Source of the DNA: Microbacterium invictum
Lineage (GTDB): Bacteria > Actinomycetota > Actinomycetes > Actinomycetales > Microbacteriaceae
Reading direction: 5' to 3'
Assembly: GCF_014197265.1 (NCBI RefSeq)
Contig: NZ_JACIFH010000001.1
Span: forward strand, 434,001 to 498,000
DNA length: 64,000 bases
The notes beneath the pieces are model-generated. The model made no database searches and was not told the DNA's origin. It was given only the letters and a program-made list of their open reading frames with translations. Position numbers and translations under genes: made by a program. Shown piece by piece: positions 7,613 to 17,116 of the stretch; within the stretch, counting starts at the first letter, position 1, and every line of letters begins with the position of its first letter.

Positions 7613-8638
7613 GTGTGGTTCATGCGCCAAGCCGGACGGTCACTGCCCGAATACCGCGCGCTGCGCTCACGGGGCACCATGCTCGAGGCGTGCCTCGACC
7701 CGGCGCTGGCCAGCGAGATCACGATGCAGCCGGTGCGCCGGCACGGCGTGGACGCGGCCATCTTCTTCAGCGACATCATCGTGCCGCTGGCGCTGCTCGG
7801 CATCGACGTCGAGATCGCCGCCGGGCGCGGACCGGTGTTCTCCCGCCCGCTGGGCACCGGAGCCGACATCGCCGAGACCGTCCGCATCGATCCGGCGCTG
7901 GTCACCGAGCGGGGCGGAGAGATCGCGGATGCCGTGGCGCGCACGACCGCGATGCTGGCCGACCTGTCGAGCGAGCGCGGCGAGCCGATCCCGCTGATCG
8001 GGTTCGCGGGCGCGCCGTTCACCCTCGCCGCCTACCTGATCGAGGGAGGCCCCTCGCGCGATCACCTGGCCGCGCGGCGCATGATCCATGAGGACCCGGC
8101 TGCCTGGCACGACCTGACCATGTGGCTCGCCGAGGTGACGGGGCGCTTCCTCGCCCTGCAGGTGGATGCCGGGGCCAGCGCCGGCCAGCTGTTCGACTCG
8201 TGGGCCGGGGGTGTCGCCCCGGACGACTACCGTGCCGCCGTTCTGCCCGCGTCTGCCGCGGCGCTTGAGCACGTGCGCGCGCTGGAGGTGCCCGACGGCG
8301 TGCCGCACATCCCGCTCGTCCACTTCGGGGTCGGCGCCGGCGAGGTGCTCGCCGACATGGCGTCCATCGACGTCGACGCGCTCGGCGTCGACTACCGCGT
8401 GCCGCTCGACGAGGCCCGCCGCCGTGCCGGGCGCGACCTGACCGTGCAGGGCAACCTCGACCCCGCCCTGCTGTTCGCCCCCGCGCCGGTGCGCACAGCG
8501 GGCGTCCACCGCGTGCTCGAAGCCGGCCGGGCCGCCCGCGCCCACGTGTTCAACCTCGGGCACGGCGTGCCGATGGAGACCGACCCCGACGCGCTCACGG
8601 CGGTGGTGCGCACCGTTCACGACTGGCGGGCGCAGTGA
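7613..8638 (+). CDS. hemE: Uroporphyrinogen decarboxylase (true start probably upstream)
   Basis: Decarboxylates uroporphyrinogen III to coproporphyrinogen III. Motifs: MRQAGRSLPEYR, the FFSDI segment carrying catalytic Asp, GFAGAPFTLAAYLIEGG, and a C-terminal NLGHGVPMETDP. The only canonical start is GTG at 7613 (341 residues), but that would remove an N-terminal stretch that in relatives reads SHPL...TSASRLVRAL. Here the matching residues are encoded in frame from 7520 to 7612, after an in-frame stop at 7490, with no ATG, GTG or TTG. An AGGAG lies at 7508-7512, placed for initiation at an ATC (7517 or 7520). It is first in an operon, overlapping hemG by 4 nt. Confidence 0.9.
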   Translation: MWFMRQAGRSLPEYRALRSRGTMLEACLDPALASEITMQPVRRHGVDAAIFFSDIIVPLALLGIDVEIAAGRGPVFSRPLGTGADIAETVRIDPALVTERGGEIADAVARTTAMLADLSSERGEPIPLIGFAGAPFTLAAYLIEGGPSRDHLAARRMIHEDPAAWHDLTMWLAEVTGRFLALQVDAGASAGQLFDSWAGGVAPDDYRAAVLPASAAALEHVRALEVPDGVPHIPLVHFGVGAGEVLADMASIDVDALGVDYRVPLDEARRRAGRDLTVQGNLDPALLFAPAPVRTAGVHRVLEAGRAARAHVFNLGHGVPMETDPDALTAVVRTVHDWRAQ

Positions 8639-10089
8639 CAGACCACGGCCCGACCGAGATGGCCGATGTGGCCGTCGTCGGCGGCGGCATCGCCGGGCTC
8701 GTCGTCGCCTGGGAGCTCGCGCGCGCCGGAGCCCGCGTCATCGTCTGCGAAGCGGATGCCACGGCGGGAGGCATGCTGCGCAGCGGACGCATCGCGGGTG
8801 TCGAGGTGGATCTGGGCGCCGAGTCGTTCGCGACCCGGACGACCGGCGTCGCCGACCTCGTCGCCGACGCCGCGCTGCCGCTGGAGCTGACCGCCCCACG
8901 CGCCGGCGGCGCGCAGCTGGCGGTGCCCGCGAGAGAGATCCCCGCGAGCGACGGGCCCGCGAGAGAGGTCCCCGCGAGCGACGTCTCCGCGCCGGCGGGC
9001 GCCGTCGAGCGGCATCCGCTGCCCCGGCGCGCCGTTGCGGGCCTTCCGGCCGATCCTGCGGCCGACGACGTCGCACGCATCATCGGCGCCGCCGGCGTCG
9101 CACGCGCTCTGCAGGAGCGCGCACTGCCTCTGCCCGCCGATCTCGCCGCCGCCGAGCCGTCGTTGGCCGAACTGGCCCGGACGCGGTACGGATCCGCCGT
9201 CGCCGAGCGTCTGGTCGACCCGCTGTGCCGCAGCGTGCACTCCCGGCCGGCGTCCGCGCTGCGCCTCTCGGCGGTCGCTCCGAACCTGTGGGCCGAGTTC
9301 CTCCGCCGGGGATCGCTGACCGCCGCCGTCGACGCCCTCGCTCCTGCCGAGCGTGCCGGTGCGGCCATCGGCGGCATCGCGGGCGGCATGTGGTGCCTCG
9401 CCGATGCCCTGCGCACCGCCGCCGAGCGGGCCGGCGCGGTCGTCCGCACGCAGACGCCCGTGCGCGAGATCCGCTCGACCGGCGCCGGCGCCGTGCTCAC
9501 CCTCGACGGCGGCGCGATCGTCGCGCGCCACGTCGTCCTCGCGACCGGCCCCGCCGCGGCCGGGCGCCTGCTCGGGCACGAGGTCGCCGCCGAACCGGTG
9601 CGTCTGGTCACCGTCGCAGTCGTGCACCCCGGCCTGACCGCGCACCCCGTCGGCTCGGGGGTCATCGTCGCCCCCGGCGTGCCGGTCGATGCGAAAGCCC
9701 TCACGCACGCCAACGCGAAGTGGGCCTGGCTGGACGCGGCCCTCAATCCGGACACGCACATCCTGCGGCTGTCGGCGCGCGACGCCGGCACCGGCCTGCG
9801 CACCCACGATGAGGTCGCCACCGCACTGCGGGCCCTCACCGGCGTGCCCGTGCAGGCCACCGACATCCGCGCGCTCGTGGAGACCCGGTGGGACGATGCC
9901 GTGCCGGCACCCGGCGACGGCCCGACGCCCACCGAAGCCCTCACCGCCGCAGCGCTGGCCCGTGGCATCCACCTCACCGGCGCCATCGCCGCCGGCACCG
10001 GGCTCGCCTCGGTCATCCCGCACGCCCGCGCCCTCGCACGCGAGCTGATCGCCGCCACCACGCCCGTCCCCGCCCCGCACGCCCTCTGA
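8635..10089 (+). CDS. hemG: Coproporphyrinogen/protoporphyrinogen oxidase (HemG/HemY family)
   Basis: FAD-dependent oxidase. In an Actinobacterium with HemQ it is expected to oxidise coproporphyrinogen III to coproporphyrin III. The protein of 484 residues begins with the FAD dinucleotide-binding motif VAVVGGGIAGLVVAWEL, followed by E39 in ICEAD and GGMLRS. The C-terminal FAD-closing motif GIHLTGAIAAGTGLASVI is present. The GTG at 8635 overlaps the hemE stop. Residues 98-117 are a 10-residue tandem duplication (PAREIPASDG, PAREVPASDV) in the region that in relatives carries conserved loop sequence, so this loop is unusual. HemQ follows 14 nt later. The symbols hemY and cgoX are also used. Confidence 0.93.
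   Translation: MTDHGPTEMADVAVVGGGIAGLVVAWELARAGARVIVCEADATAGGMLRSGRIAGVEVDLGAESFATRTTGVADLVADAALPLELTAPRAGGAQLAVPAREIPASDGPAREVPASDVSAPAGAVERHPLPRRAVAGLPADPAADDVARIIGAAGVARALQERALPLPADLAAAEPSLAELARTRYGSAVAERLVDPLCRSVHSRPASALRLSAVAPNLWAEFLRRGSLTAAVDALAPAERAGAAIGGIAGGMWCLADALRTAAERAGAVVRTQTPVREIRSTGAGAVLTLDGGAIVARHVVLATGPAAAGRLLGHEVAAEPVRLVTVAVVHPGLTAHPVGSGVIVAPGVPVDAKALTHANAKWAWLDAALNPDTHILRLSARDAGTGLRTHDEVATALRALTGVPVQATDIRALVETRWDDAVPAPGDGPTPTEALTAAALARGIHLTGAIAAGTGLASVIPHARALARELIAATTPVPAPHAL
8926..8985 (+). repeat. 30-bp in-frame tandem duplication within hemG
   Basis: CCCGCGAGAGAGATCCCCGC (8926 on) recurs 30 bp later as CCCGCGAGAGAGGTCCCCGC (8956 on). The units are nearly identical and add ten codons each. 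Near identity at DNA level suggests a recent slippage event. Confidence 0.8.
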
Positions 10090-10103
10090 ACCCAGGAGTC
10101 CCC

Positions 10104-10778
10104 ATGACTGACGCCGTCTCGCTCGGCTACACGCTCTTCGCCGTCCTCGCCGGTCCCCGCCCGCGCACGGCGCCGCCCACCCCGGCGCAGATCGACGAGC
10201 TGACCGCCGCGGCAGACGCCCTCCCCGGCACCGGCGTGACCGTCCGGGGGTTCTACGACGTGACCGGCATGCGCGCCGACACCGACCTCATGATCTGGCT
10301 GCACGGCGAAGACCCCGCCGAGGTGCAGCGCGCGCTGCGGGCACTGCGCCGCACCGACCTGCTGGCCCCGTTCGCGCTCACCTGGAGCGCGATGGGCGTG
10401 CACCGCGACGCCGAGTTCAACAAGCGCCACATCCCCGGCTACCTGCGCGGCGAGGCCCCGCGCGAGTGGCTCTGCGTGTACCCGTTCGTGCGCAGCTTCG
10501 AGTGGTACCTGCTGCCCGAGGAAGAGCGCTCGCGCATGCTCGCCGACCACGGCCGAAAGGGCGCCGCGTTCACCGACGTCGTCGCCAACACCGTGTCGAC
10601 GTTCGCGCTGAGCGACTACGAGTGGCTGCTGCCCCTCGAGAGCGACAACCTGATCAGCCTGGTCGACCTCATGCGCGACCTGCGCGCGACAGACGCGCGC
10701 CGGCACGTGCGCGAAGAGGTGCCCTTCCACACCGGCCGGCGCATCGCGCTGGCCGAGCTGGCGGAGGTGCTCGCCTGA
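10104..10778 (+). CDS. hemQ: Coproheme decarboxylase (HemQ/ChdC)
   Basis: Last enzyme of the coproporphyrin-dependent pathway. It oxidatively decarboxylates coproheme to heme b with peroxide. The 224-residue protein has the chlorite-dismutase fold. The axial ligand is H149 in ADHGRKG. Y126 in CVYPFVRS and H109 in NKRHIPGY align by spacing with the catalytic Tyr and distal His reported for actinobacterial enzymes. The ATG at 10104 follows CAGGAG. Its presence with HemG and HemH shows that this organism uses the Gram-positive heme route. The stop shares one nucleotide with the hemH start (TGATG). Confidence 0.95.
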   Translation: MTDAVSLGYTLFAVLAGPRPRTAPPTPAQIDELTAAADALPGTGVTVRGFYDVTGMRADTDLMIWLHGEDPAEVQRALRALRRTDLLAPFALTWSAMGVHRDAEFNKRHIPGYLRGEAPREWLCVYPFVRSFEWYLLPEEERSRMLADHGRKGAAFTDVVANTVSTFALSDYEWLLPLESDNLISLVDLMRDLRATDARRHVREEVPFHTGRRIALAELAEVLA

Positions 10779-11998
10779 TGACGACGACCGAGTTCCGGCC
10801 GAAGCCGCCGCGCGCGACGAGCGCGCCGATCTGCGGCGAGGGATGCCGGGTGCCGGCCGCCACGGCGGCGACGTGCGCCGGGGAGCGGTACGCCACCGAG
10901 CCGGTGCCCTACGACGCCGTGCTGCTGCTCGGCTTCGGCGGCCCGGAGGGGCAGGACCACGTCATCCCGTTCCTGCGGAACGTCACCGCCGGCCGCGGGA
11001 TCCCCGACGAGCGGCTCGAGGAGGTGGCGCACCACTACCGCCACTTCGGCGGCGTCTCGCCCATCAACGAGCACAATCGCGAGCTGAAGGCCGCCCTCGA
11101 TGCGGAGCTCGCCGCCCGCGGTCATGACCTCCCCGTCTACTGGGGCAACCGCAACTGGGAGCCCTACGTCGCCGATGCCGCCCAGGCCGCACACGCCGAC
11201 GGCCACCGCACCCTGCTCGCGATCGCGACGAGTGCGTACAGCTCGTACTCGTCGTGCCGGCAGTACCGCGAAGACCTCGCCGACGCGCTGGAGGCGACCC
11301 GGCTCGGCACCGAGCTGAAGGTCGACAAGGTGCGCCAGTTCTTCGACCACCCCGGATTCGTGACCCCGTTCGTCGAGGGCATCCGCACGGCGCTGGCCGA
11401 ACTGGGCGCACGCGGGGTCACCGACATCGGCGGCGAGGTCGAGGTGCTCTTCTCGACCCACTCGATTCCCGATGCCGATGCCGACCGCTCCGGGGCGCCC
11501 GAGGACGACCTCGGTCCCGGCGGCGCCTATGTCGCGCAGCACACCGCCGTGGCGACCGAGATCATGGCGCAGTTGAGCATCGGCAGCGACTGGCAGCTGG
11601 TGTACCAGAGCCGGTCCGGACCGCCGCAGGTGCCGTGGCTCGAGCCGGACATCAACGATGCGCTCGCCGAGCTGCCCGCACGCGGGAAGCGTGCCGTGCT
11701 CATCGTGCCGCTCGGGTTCGTGAGCGATCATATGGAGGTGCTCTGGGACCTCGACACCGAAGCGCTCGAGACCGCCGAAGGACTCGGGCTCATCGCCCTG
11801 CGCACCGCCACGCCCGGCACCCACCCCGCCTACGTCGCGGGACTGGCCGACCTCATCGAGGAGCGGCTGCTGGGCACCGCTCCCGAGGACCGCCCGCACG
11901 TGACCGCCCTCGGTCCGTGGAACGACGTGTGCCGCCCGGGATGCTGCGAGAACGTGCGCCTCGGGTTCCAGCCCGCACTTGCAGGGGTCGCGCCGTGA
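10778..11998 (+). CDS. hemH: Coproporphyrin ferrochelatase, predicted [2Fe-2S] type
   Basis: Inserts ferrous iron into coproporphyrin III to give coproheme, the substrate of HemQ. It has 406 residues. Motifs include LLLGFGGPEG, FSTHSIPDAD with the active-site His, and YQSRSGPPQVPWLEPD. Cysteines C160, C385, C389 and C390 (NDVCRPGCCENVR) match the pattern of actinobacterial ferrochelatases that bind a [2Fe-2S] cluster. The N-terminus before VPYDAVLLLGF has about 44 extra residues with three cysteines (CGEGC and a later C); whether these are translated is uncertain. The next clear block begins near 10907. It lies between hemQ (1-nt overlap) and hemC (4-nt overlap). Confidence 0.95.
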   Translation: MTTTEFRPKPPRATSAPICGEGCRVPAATAATCAGERYATEPVPYDAVLLLGFGGPEGQDHVIPFLRNVTAGRGIPDERLEEVAHHYRHFGGVSPINEHNRELKAALDAELAARGHDLPVYWGNRNWEPYVADAAQAAHADGHRTLLAIATSAYSSYSSCRQYREDLADALEATRLGTELKVDKVRQFFDHPGFVTPFVEGIRTALAELGARGVTDIGGEVEVLFSTHSIPDADADRSGAPEDDLGPGGAYVAQHTAVATEIMAQLSIGSDWQLVYQSRSGPPQVPWLEPDINDALAELPARGKRAVLIVPLGFVSDHMEVLWDLDTEALETAEGLGLIALRTATPGTHPAYVAGLADLIEERLLGTAPEDRPHVTALGPWNDVCRPGCCENVRLGFQPALAGVAP

Positions 11999-12936
11999 CC
12001 GGCCGGACGACGCCGCTGCGGCTCGGCACCCGTGCGAGCCTGCTGGCCACGACCCAGTCGCAGACGGTCGCCGACGCGATCACGGCGGCCACCGGCGTGC
12101 CCGTCGAACTGGTGAAGATCACGACCGACGGCGACGTGCTGACCGGCCCGCTCGCTCAGCTCGGCGGCACCGGCGTGTTCGCCTCGGCGCTGCGCGACGC
12201 GCTGCTGCGGGGCGAGTGCGACCTGCTGGTGCACTCGATGAAGGACCTGCCCACCGCGCCGCTGCCCGGCATCGTGATCGCCGCCGTCCCCGTGCGCGCG
12301 CCGCACCGCGACGCGCTGTGCGCACGCGACGGCCTCGCCCTTGCCGACCTGCCCGCCGGCGCCCGCGTCGGCACGGGGTCCCCGCGCCGCGTCGCACAGC
12401 TGCTCGCGCGCCGGCCCGACCTGATCGTCGACGGCATCCGCGGCAACGTGGAGAGCCGGCTCGCGAAGGTCGCCGGCGGTGAGTTCGACGCGATCGTGCT
12501 CGCCGAAGCGGGGCTGCGCCGCATCGGGCGGGACGCGGCGATCACCGAGATCCTGGATGGACCCACGTCGGCCGCGCAGGGCGCCCTCGCCGTGGAGATC
12601 CGCGAGGGCGATGCGGAGGTGGCCGCGCTGGTCCACGCCGTCGACGACGTCGAGGCCGCGACCACCGCGCGGGTCGAGCGTGCGGTGCTCCGCCGCCTCG
12701 AAGCCGGCTGCGCCGCACCGGTCGCGCTGGCAGCGTCCCGTTCCGGCGACCGACTCACGCTCGAAGCCGAGGTGTACGCCCTCGACGGCACCCGCACGGT
12801 GACCGCCGTGCGGGACGTGGAGTTCGGCGGCGTGACGACGGCCGAAGGCGCCGCGGCACTGGCCGCCGACGTGGTGGACGAGCTCATCGCGGGCGGCGCC
12901 GCCGAACTCGCCGACCTGCCGGGTGCCCGCCGATGA
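11995..12936 (+). CDS. hemC: Hydroxymethylbilane synthase
   Basis: Polymerises four porphobilinogens to hydroxymethylbilane on a covalent dipyrromethane cofactor. The protein has 313 residues. Cofactor-attachment C239 is in LEAGCAAPVAL. Substrate-contact motifs RLGTRASLLA near the start, HSMKDLP and GTGSPRRVAQL are intact. The GTG start overlaps the hemH stop (GTGA), indicating coupled translation. Confidence 0.97.
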   Translation: MTGRTTPLRLGTRASLLATTQSQTVADAITAATGVPVELVKITTDGDVLTGPLAQLGGTGVFASALRDALLRGECDLLVHSMKDLPTAPLPGIVIAAVPVRAPHRDALCARDGLALADLPAGARVGTGSPRRVAQLLARRPDLIVDGIRGNVESRLAKVAGGEFDAIVLAEAGLRRIGRDAAITEILDGPTSAAQGALAVEIREGDAEVAALVHAVDDVEAATTARVERAVLRRLEAGCAAPVALAASRSGDRLTLEAEVYALDGTRTVTAVRDVEFGGVTTAEGAAALAADVVDELIAGGAAELADLPGARR

Positions 12937-13718
12937 CAGCGGGTTCGGAAGGCGGCGCGCTCGCCGGCACCCGCGTACTGATCCCGCGCGGCGGGCCGTG
13001 GGGCGAGCGCGTCCGCGCCGACCTCGCAGGCCGCGGCGCCGAGGGGATCATCGCGCCGCTGATCGCCTCCGCTCCGCCCCGCGACACCGACGCGCGCGAT
13101 CGCGCGTTCACCGCGCTCGCCGACGGCGAGTATGCCTGGCTGTTCGTCACCAGCGCCGCCAGTGTCGAGCAGCTCGTCGCCCACGGCATCCAGGTGCCGG
13201 CGACCACCCGCATCGCCGCCGTCGGCCGCGCGACCGCGCGTGCCGTCGCCGACGCCGGATTCGAGGTCGAGTTCGTGCCTGTGGGGCCGTCGTCCGCGGC
13301 CACCATGATCACCCAGTGGTGCGTCGGCCGGGGGCCCGCCGCGACGGGCCGCTGCCTCGTGCTGCGCTCCGACCTGGCCCTCGCCGTCATCAGCGATGAA
13401 CTCGAGCTGCAGGGCTTCGACGTCGACGTGTGCATCGCCTATCGCACCGTCGGCGTCGACCTCGATCCGCAGATCGTCGCGGATCTGCACGGCGGCGCCA
13501 TCGATGTCGTCCTGCTGACCTCGCTCAGCGTCGGACGCGAGCTGCGCCGTCAGGTGTGGCCGCTGCACGAGCGGACCCTGGTCGCCTCGATCGGCCCCGG
13601 CACCACGCGCGACGGCACGGGACTGGGGTTCACCGTCGGCTACACCGCCCAGACCCAGAGCATCGACGCCCTGCTGGAAGAACTCGACGCCCGCATCGCC
13701 CCCGAGGAGTCCTCATGA
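12933..13718 (+). CDS. hemD: Uroporphyrinogen-III synthase
   Basis: Cyclises hydroxymethylbilane to uroporphyrinogen III with inversion of ring D. The 261-residue protein shows the weakly conserved HemD pattern: [10 protein letters not shown] at the start, [25 protein letters not shown] in the middle and [11 protein letters not shown] before the C-terminal domain. HemD is poorly conserved, so position between hemC and hemB adds strongly to the call. The ATG overlaps the hemC stop and the stop overlaps the hemB start, both by 4 nt. Confidence 0.93.
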   Translation: MTAGSEGGALAGTRVLIPRGGPWGERVRADLAGRGAEGIIAPLIASAPPRDTDARDRAFTALADGEYAWLFVTSAASVEQLVAHGIQVPATTRIAAVGRATARAVADAGFEVEFVPVGPSSAATMITQWCVGRGPAATGRCLVLRSDLALAVISDELELQGFDVDVCIAYRTVGVDLDPQIVADLHGGAIDVVLLTSLSVGRELRRQVWPLHERTLVASIGPGTTRDGTGLGFTVGYTAQTQSIDALLEELDARIAPEESS

Positions 13719-14710
13719 GCACGTTCCCCACCCGTCGGCCGCGCCGCCTGCGCGGCACGCCCGCCCTGCGCCGGCTCGCCGCCGAGACCACCCTCGTCCC
13801 GGCGCAGCTCGTGCTCCCCGTGTTCGTGAAGGAGGGCGCCACGGCAGCCGTGCCGATCGCGAGCATGCCCGGGGTGTCGCAGCATCCGCTGGACGCACTG
13901 CCCGCCGTCGTCGAAGCCGCTGCCGCCGCGGGCCTCGGCGGCATCATGCTGTTCGGCGTGCCCGCCGTGCGGGACGCGACCGGCACCGGCGCGGTCGAGC
14001 CCGACGGCATCCTGAACCAGGCGATCACCGTCGCCCGCGATGCGGCCGCCGGCCGGCTGACGGTCCAGGCCGACCTCTGTCTCGACGAGTTCACCGATCA
14101 CGGCCACTGCGGGGTCCTGGCAGAAGACGGCACCGTCGACAACGACGCGACGCTGGAGATCTACGCGCAGATGGGCGTCGCCCAGGCGCGCGCCGGGGCG
14201 GACGTGCTGGGCCTGTCCGGGATGATGGACGGCCAGGTCGCCGCCGTGCGCGCCGCGCTCGACGACGCCGGGTTCGCGCACGTGGTGATCCTCGCGTACG
14301 CGGCGAAGTACGCCTCCGCGTTCTACGGCCCGTTCCGCGACGCCGTCGAATCGACGCTGCAGGGCGACCGGCGCACCTACCAGCTCGACCCCGGCAACGG
14401 CCGCGAGGGCGTCGAAGAGGCGCTGCTCGACATCGCCGAGGGGGCCGACGTCGTCATGGTCAAGCCCACCGGACCCTACCTCGATGTGCTCGCCCGTGTC
14501 GCCGACGTCTCGTCGGTGCCGGTGTGGGCGTACCAGGTGTCGGGGGAGTACGCGCTGATCGAGCACGCGGCGTCGGCCGGACTCATCGACCGCGAGCGGG
14601 CGATCGGCGAGACGCTGCTGGGCATCCGCCGCGCGGGCGCCGAGGCGATCCTCACGTACTGGGCGATCGAGGTCGCCCAGTGGCTGCGCGACGGCAAGGA
14701 GCTGGGATGA
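13715..14710 (+). CDS. hemB: 5-aminolevulinate dehydratase (porphobilinogen synthase)
   Basis: Condenses two 5-aminolevulinates to porphobilinogen. It has 331 residues. Schiff-base lysines are K198 ([14 protein letters not shown]) and K250 ([12 protein letters not shown]). The metal-site region reads [14 protein letters not shown]. The middle cysteine of the zinc triad is replaced by Asp, so this is likely a Mg-dependent form rather than a Zn enzyme. The ATG overlaps the hemD stop and the stop overlaps the hemL start. Confidence 0.97.
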   Translation: MSTFPTRRPRRLRGTPALRRLAAETTLVPAQLVLPVFVKEGATAAVPIASMPGVSQHPLDALPAVVEAAAAAGLGGIMLFGVPAVRDATGTGAVEPDGILNQAITVARDAAAGRLTVQADLCLDEFTDHGHCGVLAEDGTVDNDATLEIYAQMGVAQARAGADVLGLSGMMDGQVAAVRAALDDAGFAHVVILAYAAKYASAFYGPFRDAVESTLQGDRRTYQLDPGNGREGVEEALLDIAEGADVVMVKPTGPYLDVLARVADVSSVPVWAYQVSGEYALIEHAASAGLIDRERAIGETLLGIRRAGAEAILTYWAIEVAQWLRDGKELG

Positions 14711-16026
14711 CCCGCAACGACGAACTGTTCGCCCGCGCCCGGGAGGTGATCCCGGGCGGCGTGGACTCGCCCGTGCGCGCCTACGGCTCGGTCGGCGGCA
14801 CGCCGCGGTTCCTCGTGTCGGCCCGCGGCGCCTACGTCACCGATGCCGACGGCCGGGAGTACGTGGACCTCATCGCCAGTTGGGGTCCGGCCCTGCTCGG
14901 GCATGCTCACCCTGAAGTGGTGGCGGCGGTCGTCGAAGCCGCTGGCCGGGGGCTGTCGTTCGGCGCCCCGACGCCGGCCGAGACCGAGCTGGCCGAGCTC
15001 ATCCGCACCCGGGCGCCCGGCGTCGAGAAGCTGCGGCTGGTGTCTACCGGCACCGAGGCCACGATGACCGCGATCCGGCTGGCCCGCGGGTTCACCGGCC
15101 GGGATCTGGTCGTCAAGTTCTCGGGGCACTACCACGGCCACTCCGACGGCCTGCTCGCGCAGGCGGGGTCGGGGCTCGCGACGTTCGCGCTGCCCGGCTC
15201 GGCCGGGGTCCCCGAGGCGATCGCGGCGCAGACGCTCGTGGTGCCCTACAACGACCGCGACGCGATCACCGGCGTGTTCGCCGCGCACCCGGGCCGCATC
15301 GCGGCGATCATCACCGAGGCGGCCGGGGCGAACATGGGGGTCGTGCCGCCGGCATCCGGATTCACGACGTTCCTCGCCGAGACCGCCCATGCCGACGGGG
15401 CGCTGCTGATCAGCGACGAGGTGCTCACCGGATTCCGCGCCGGCCCCGCCGGGTATGCCGGCGTGCTCCATGACGCGGGCGAGCCGGTGGTCGCCGATCT
15501 CGTGACCTTCGGCAAGGTGATCGGCGGGGGACTGCCGGTCGCCGCGGTGGGCGGCCGTGCCGACGTGCTCGACATGCTCGCCCCGACCGGACCGGTGTAC
15601 CAGGCGGGCACGCTGTCGGGCAATCCGGTCGCGGTCGCAGCGGGCCTGGCCACCCTGCGCCTGGCCGATGCGGATGCGTACCGCCGCCTCGACACCGCTG
15701 CGCGCGCCGTCGCGGATGCGGCGTCGGCGGCGCTCGGCGCCGCGGGCGTGCCGCACGCGGTGCAGTGGGCCGGCACGCTGTTCAGCGTCTTCTTCGGCGA
15801 GTCGGTCACCGGCGGCGTGCCCGACTACGAGACGGCCACCGGGCAGGACACCGCCGCGTACGGCCGGTTCTTCCACGCGATGCTGGATGCCGGCGTCTCG
15901 CTGCCGCCGTCGGCCTTCGAGGCCTGGTTCGTCACCGCCGCGCACGACGACGCGGCGATCGAGCGGATCGTGGCGGCGCTGCCGGCTGCGGCTGCGGCTG
16001 CGGCTGAGGGCACCGTCGCGTTGTAG
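14707..16026 (+). CDS. hemL: Glutamate-1-semialdehyde 2,1-aminomutase
   Basis: PLP-dependent enzyme that converts glutamate-1-semialdehyde from HemA to 5-aminolevulinate. It has 439 residues. The PLP lysine is K270 in [11 protein letters not shown]; other family blocks are [33 protein letters not shown] and [16 protein letters not shown]. The C-terminus ends in a short alanine run. It is last in the hemE-L operon. The 126 bp to rsmA contain a new promoter. Confidence 0.97.
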   Translation: MTRNDELFARAREVIPGGVDSPVRAYGSVGGTPRFLVSARGAYVTDADGREYVDLIASWGPALLGHAHPEVVAAVVEAAGRGLSFGAPTPAETELAELIRTRAPGVEKLRLVSTGTEATMTAIRLARGFTGRDLVVKFSGHYHGHSDGLLAQAGSGLATFALPGSAGVPEAIAAQTLVVPYNDRDAITGVFAAHPGRIAAIITEAAGANMGVVPPASGFTTFLAETAHADGALLISDEVLTGFRAGPAGYAGVLHDAGEPVVADLVTFGKVIGGGLPVAAVGGRADVLDMLAPTGPVYQAGTLSGNPVAVAAGLATLRLADADAYRRLDTAARAVADAASAALGAAGVPHAVQWAGTLFSVFFGESVTGGVPDYETATGQDTAAYGRFFHAMLDAGVSLPPSAFEAWFVTAAHDDAAIERIVAALPAAAAAAAEGTVAL

Positions 16027-16140
16027 ATGATCGTTGGAGACGCATCCGCATGACGCCCACATCGCCGCCGGCCACACCGTCGGCAAGGTCGTCGTCGTGG
16101 TCTGACCCGAGGCCGCGATCGAGTCGGGATGCCCGCTCGG

Positions 16141-16146
16141 TACTGT
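16141..16146 (+). promoter_or_regulatory. -10 box TACTGT, leaderless rsmA
   Basis: TACTGT ends 6 nt before the ATG at 16153 and there is no Shine-Dalgarno. Confidence 0.5.
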
Positions 16147-16152
16147 GGACGC

Positions 16153-17001
16153 ATGCCCGTCACCCTCCTCGGCGCCGCCGAGATCCGCGCGCTCGCCGCC
16201 GAACTCGATGTCACGCCGACCAAGAAGCTCGGCCAGAACTTCGTCGTCGACGCGAACTCGGTCCGCAAGATCGTGCAGGTCGCGAAGGTGACCGCGTCCG
16301 ATCGCGTCGTCGAGGTCGGTCCCGGACTCGGATCCCTCACCTTGGCGATCCTGGAGACCGGTGCGCCGGTGACCGCCGTCGAGATCGACCATCGGCTGGC
16401 CGAGCGGCTCGCCGCGACCGCCGCCGCACACGGCGTGCCCGACGGGGCGCTCACCGTCGTTGACGCCGACGCGCTGCGGATCACCGAACTGCCCGGCGAC
16501 CCGAACGTCCTCGTCGCCAACCTTCCCTACAACGTCAGCGTGCCGGTGCTGCTCCACTTCATGGAGACCTTCCCGGGCCTTCAGCGCGGCGTCGTCATGG
16601 TGCAGGCCGAGGTCGGGGAGCGCCTCGCCGCCCCGCCCGGATCGAAGATCTACGGTGCGCCGAGCGTCAAGGCCGCCTGGTACGGCCGCTGGCGCCTGGC
16701 CGGCACCGTGTCGCGCCAGGTCTTCTGGCCGGTGCCGAACGTCGACAGCGTGCTGGTGGCCTTCGAACGAGACGGACAGCCGCGAGGCGACGAAGCGGAG
16801 CGGCTCCGCACGTTCCGAATCGTGGATGCCGCGTTCCAGCAGCGCCGCAAGATGCTGCGCCAGGCACTGTCGGGCGTACTGGGTGGCACTTCGGCCGATG
16901 CCGTCACCGTGCTGGGCGCCGCGGGCGTGGCACCCACGGCACGCGGCGAGGAGCTCGGAATCGATGATTTCGTGCGGATCTCGCGCGTCATCACCGAATA
17001 G
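16153..17001 (+). CDS. rsmA: 16S rRNA A1518/A1519 dimethyltransferase
   Basis: Dimethylates two adjacent adenines in helix 45 of 16S rRNA using SAM. It has 282 residues. Family blocks: TPTKKLGQNFVVDANSVRKI near residue 20, the SAM motif VEVGPGLGSLT, and the catalytic ANLPYNVSVPVL (NLPY). The ATG at 16153 is preferred over one 24 nt upstream because the -10 box TACTGT lies between them. It would be a leaderless transcript. A hairpin with a pyrimidine tail follows at 17023. Confidence 0.96.
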   Translation: MPVTLLGAAEIRALAAELDVTPTKKLGQNFVVDANSVRKIVQVAKVTASDRVVEVGPGLGSLTLAILETGAPVTAVEIDHRLAERLAATAAAHGVPDGALTVVDADALRITELPGDPNVLVANLPYNVSVPVLLHFMETFPGLQRGVVMVQAEVGERLAAPPGSKIYGAPSVKAAWYGRWRLAGTVSRQVFWPVPNVDSVLVAFERDGQPRGDEAERLRTFRIVDAAFQQRRKMLRQALSGVLGGTSADAVTVLGAAGVAPTARGEELGIDDFVRISRVITE

Positions 17002-17022
17002 TCATCGAGAAGTCATCTGTAT

Positions 17023-17052
17023 CACCGGGTGTCGTCCGGTGTTCCTTTCCTT
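17023..17052 (+). terminator. Probable rho-independent terminator of rsmA
   Basis: CACCGG (17023-17028) and CCGGTG (17036-17041) form a perfect 6-bp stem with a 7-nt loop, followed by the T-rich tract TTCCTTTCCTT. It lies 21 bp after the rsmA stop. Confidence 0.55.
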
Positions 17053-17116
17053 CAGATCGGTACCATGACCGCGAAGCGGCTGGCCGTCGCCTCCGACCTG
17101 AGGAGAGAAGGAACCC

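Noticed and set aside
8595..10730. Long antisense frames across the heme operon
   Set aside because: hemG and hemQ explain the region fully; the antisense products are Ala/Arg/Ser-rich and have no recognisable domain.
17066..17116. ATG after GGTACC as an alternative start or small gene before the phosphodiesterase
   Set aside because: It is out of frame with the phosphodiesterase, has no proper ribosome site, and its product has no recognisable feature.
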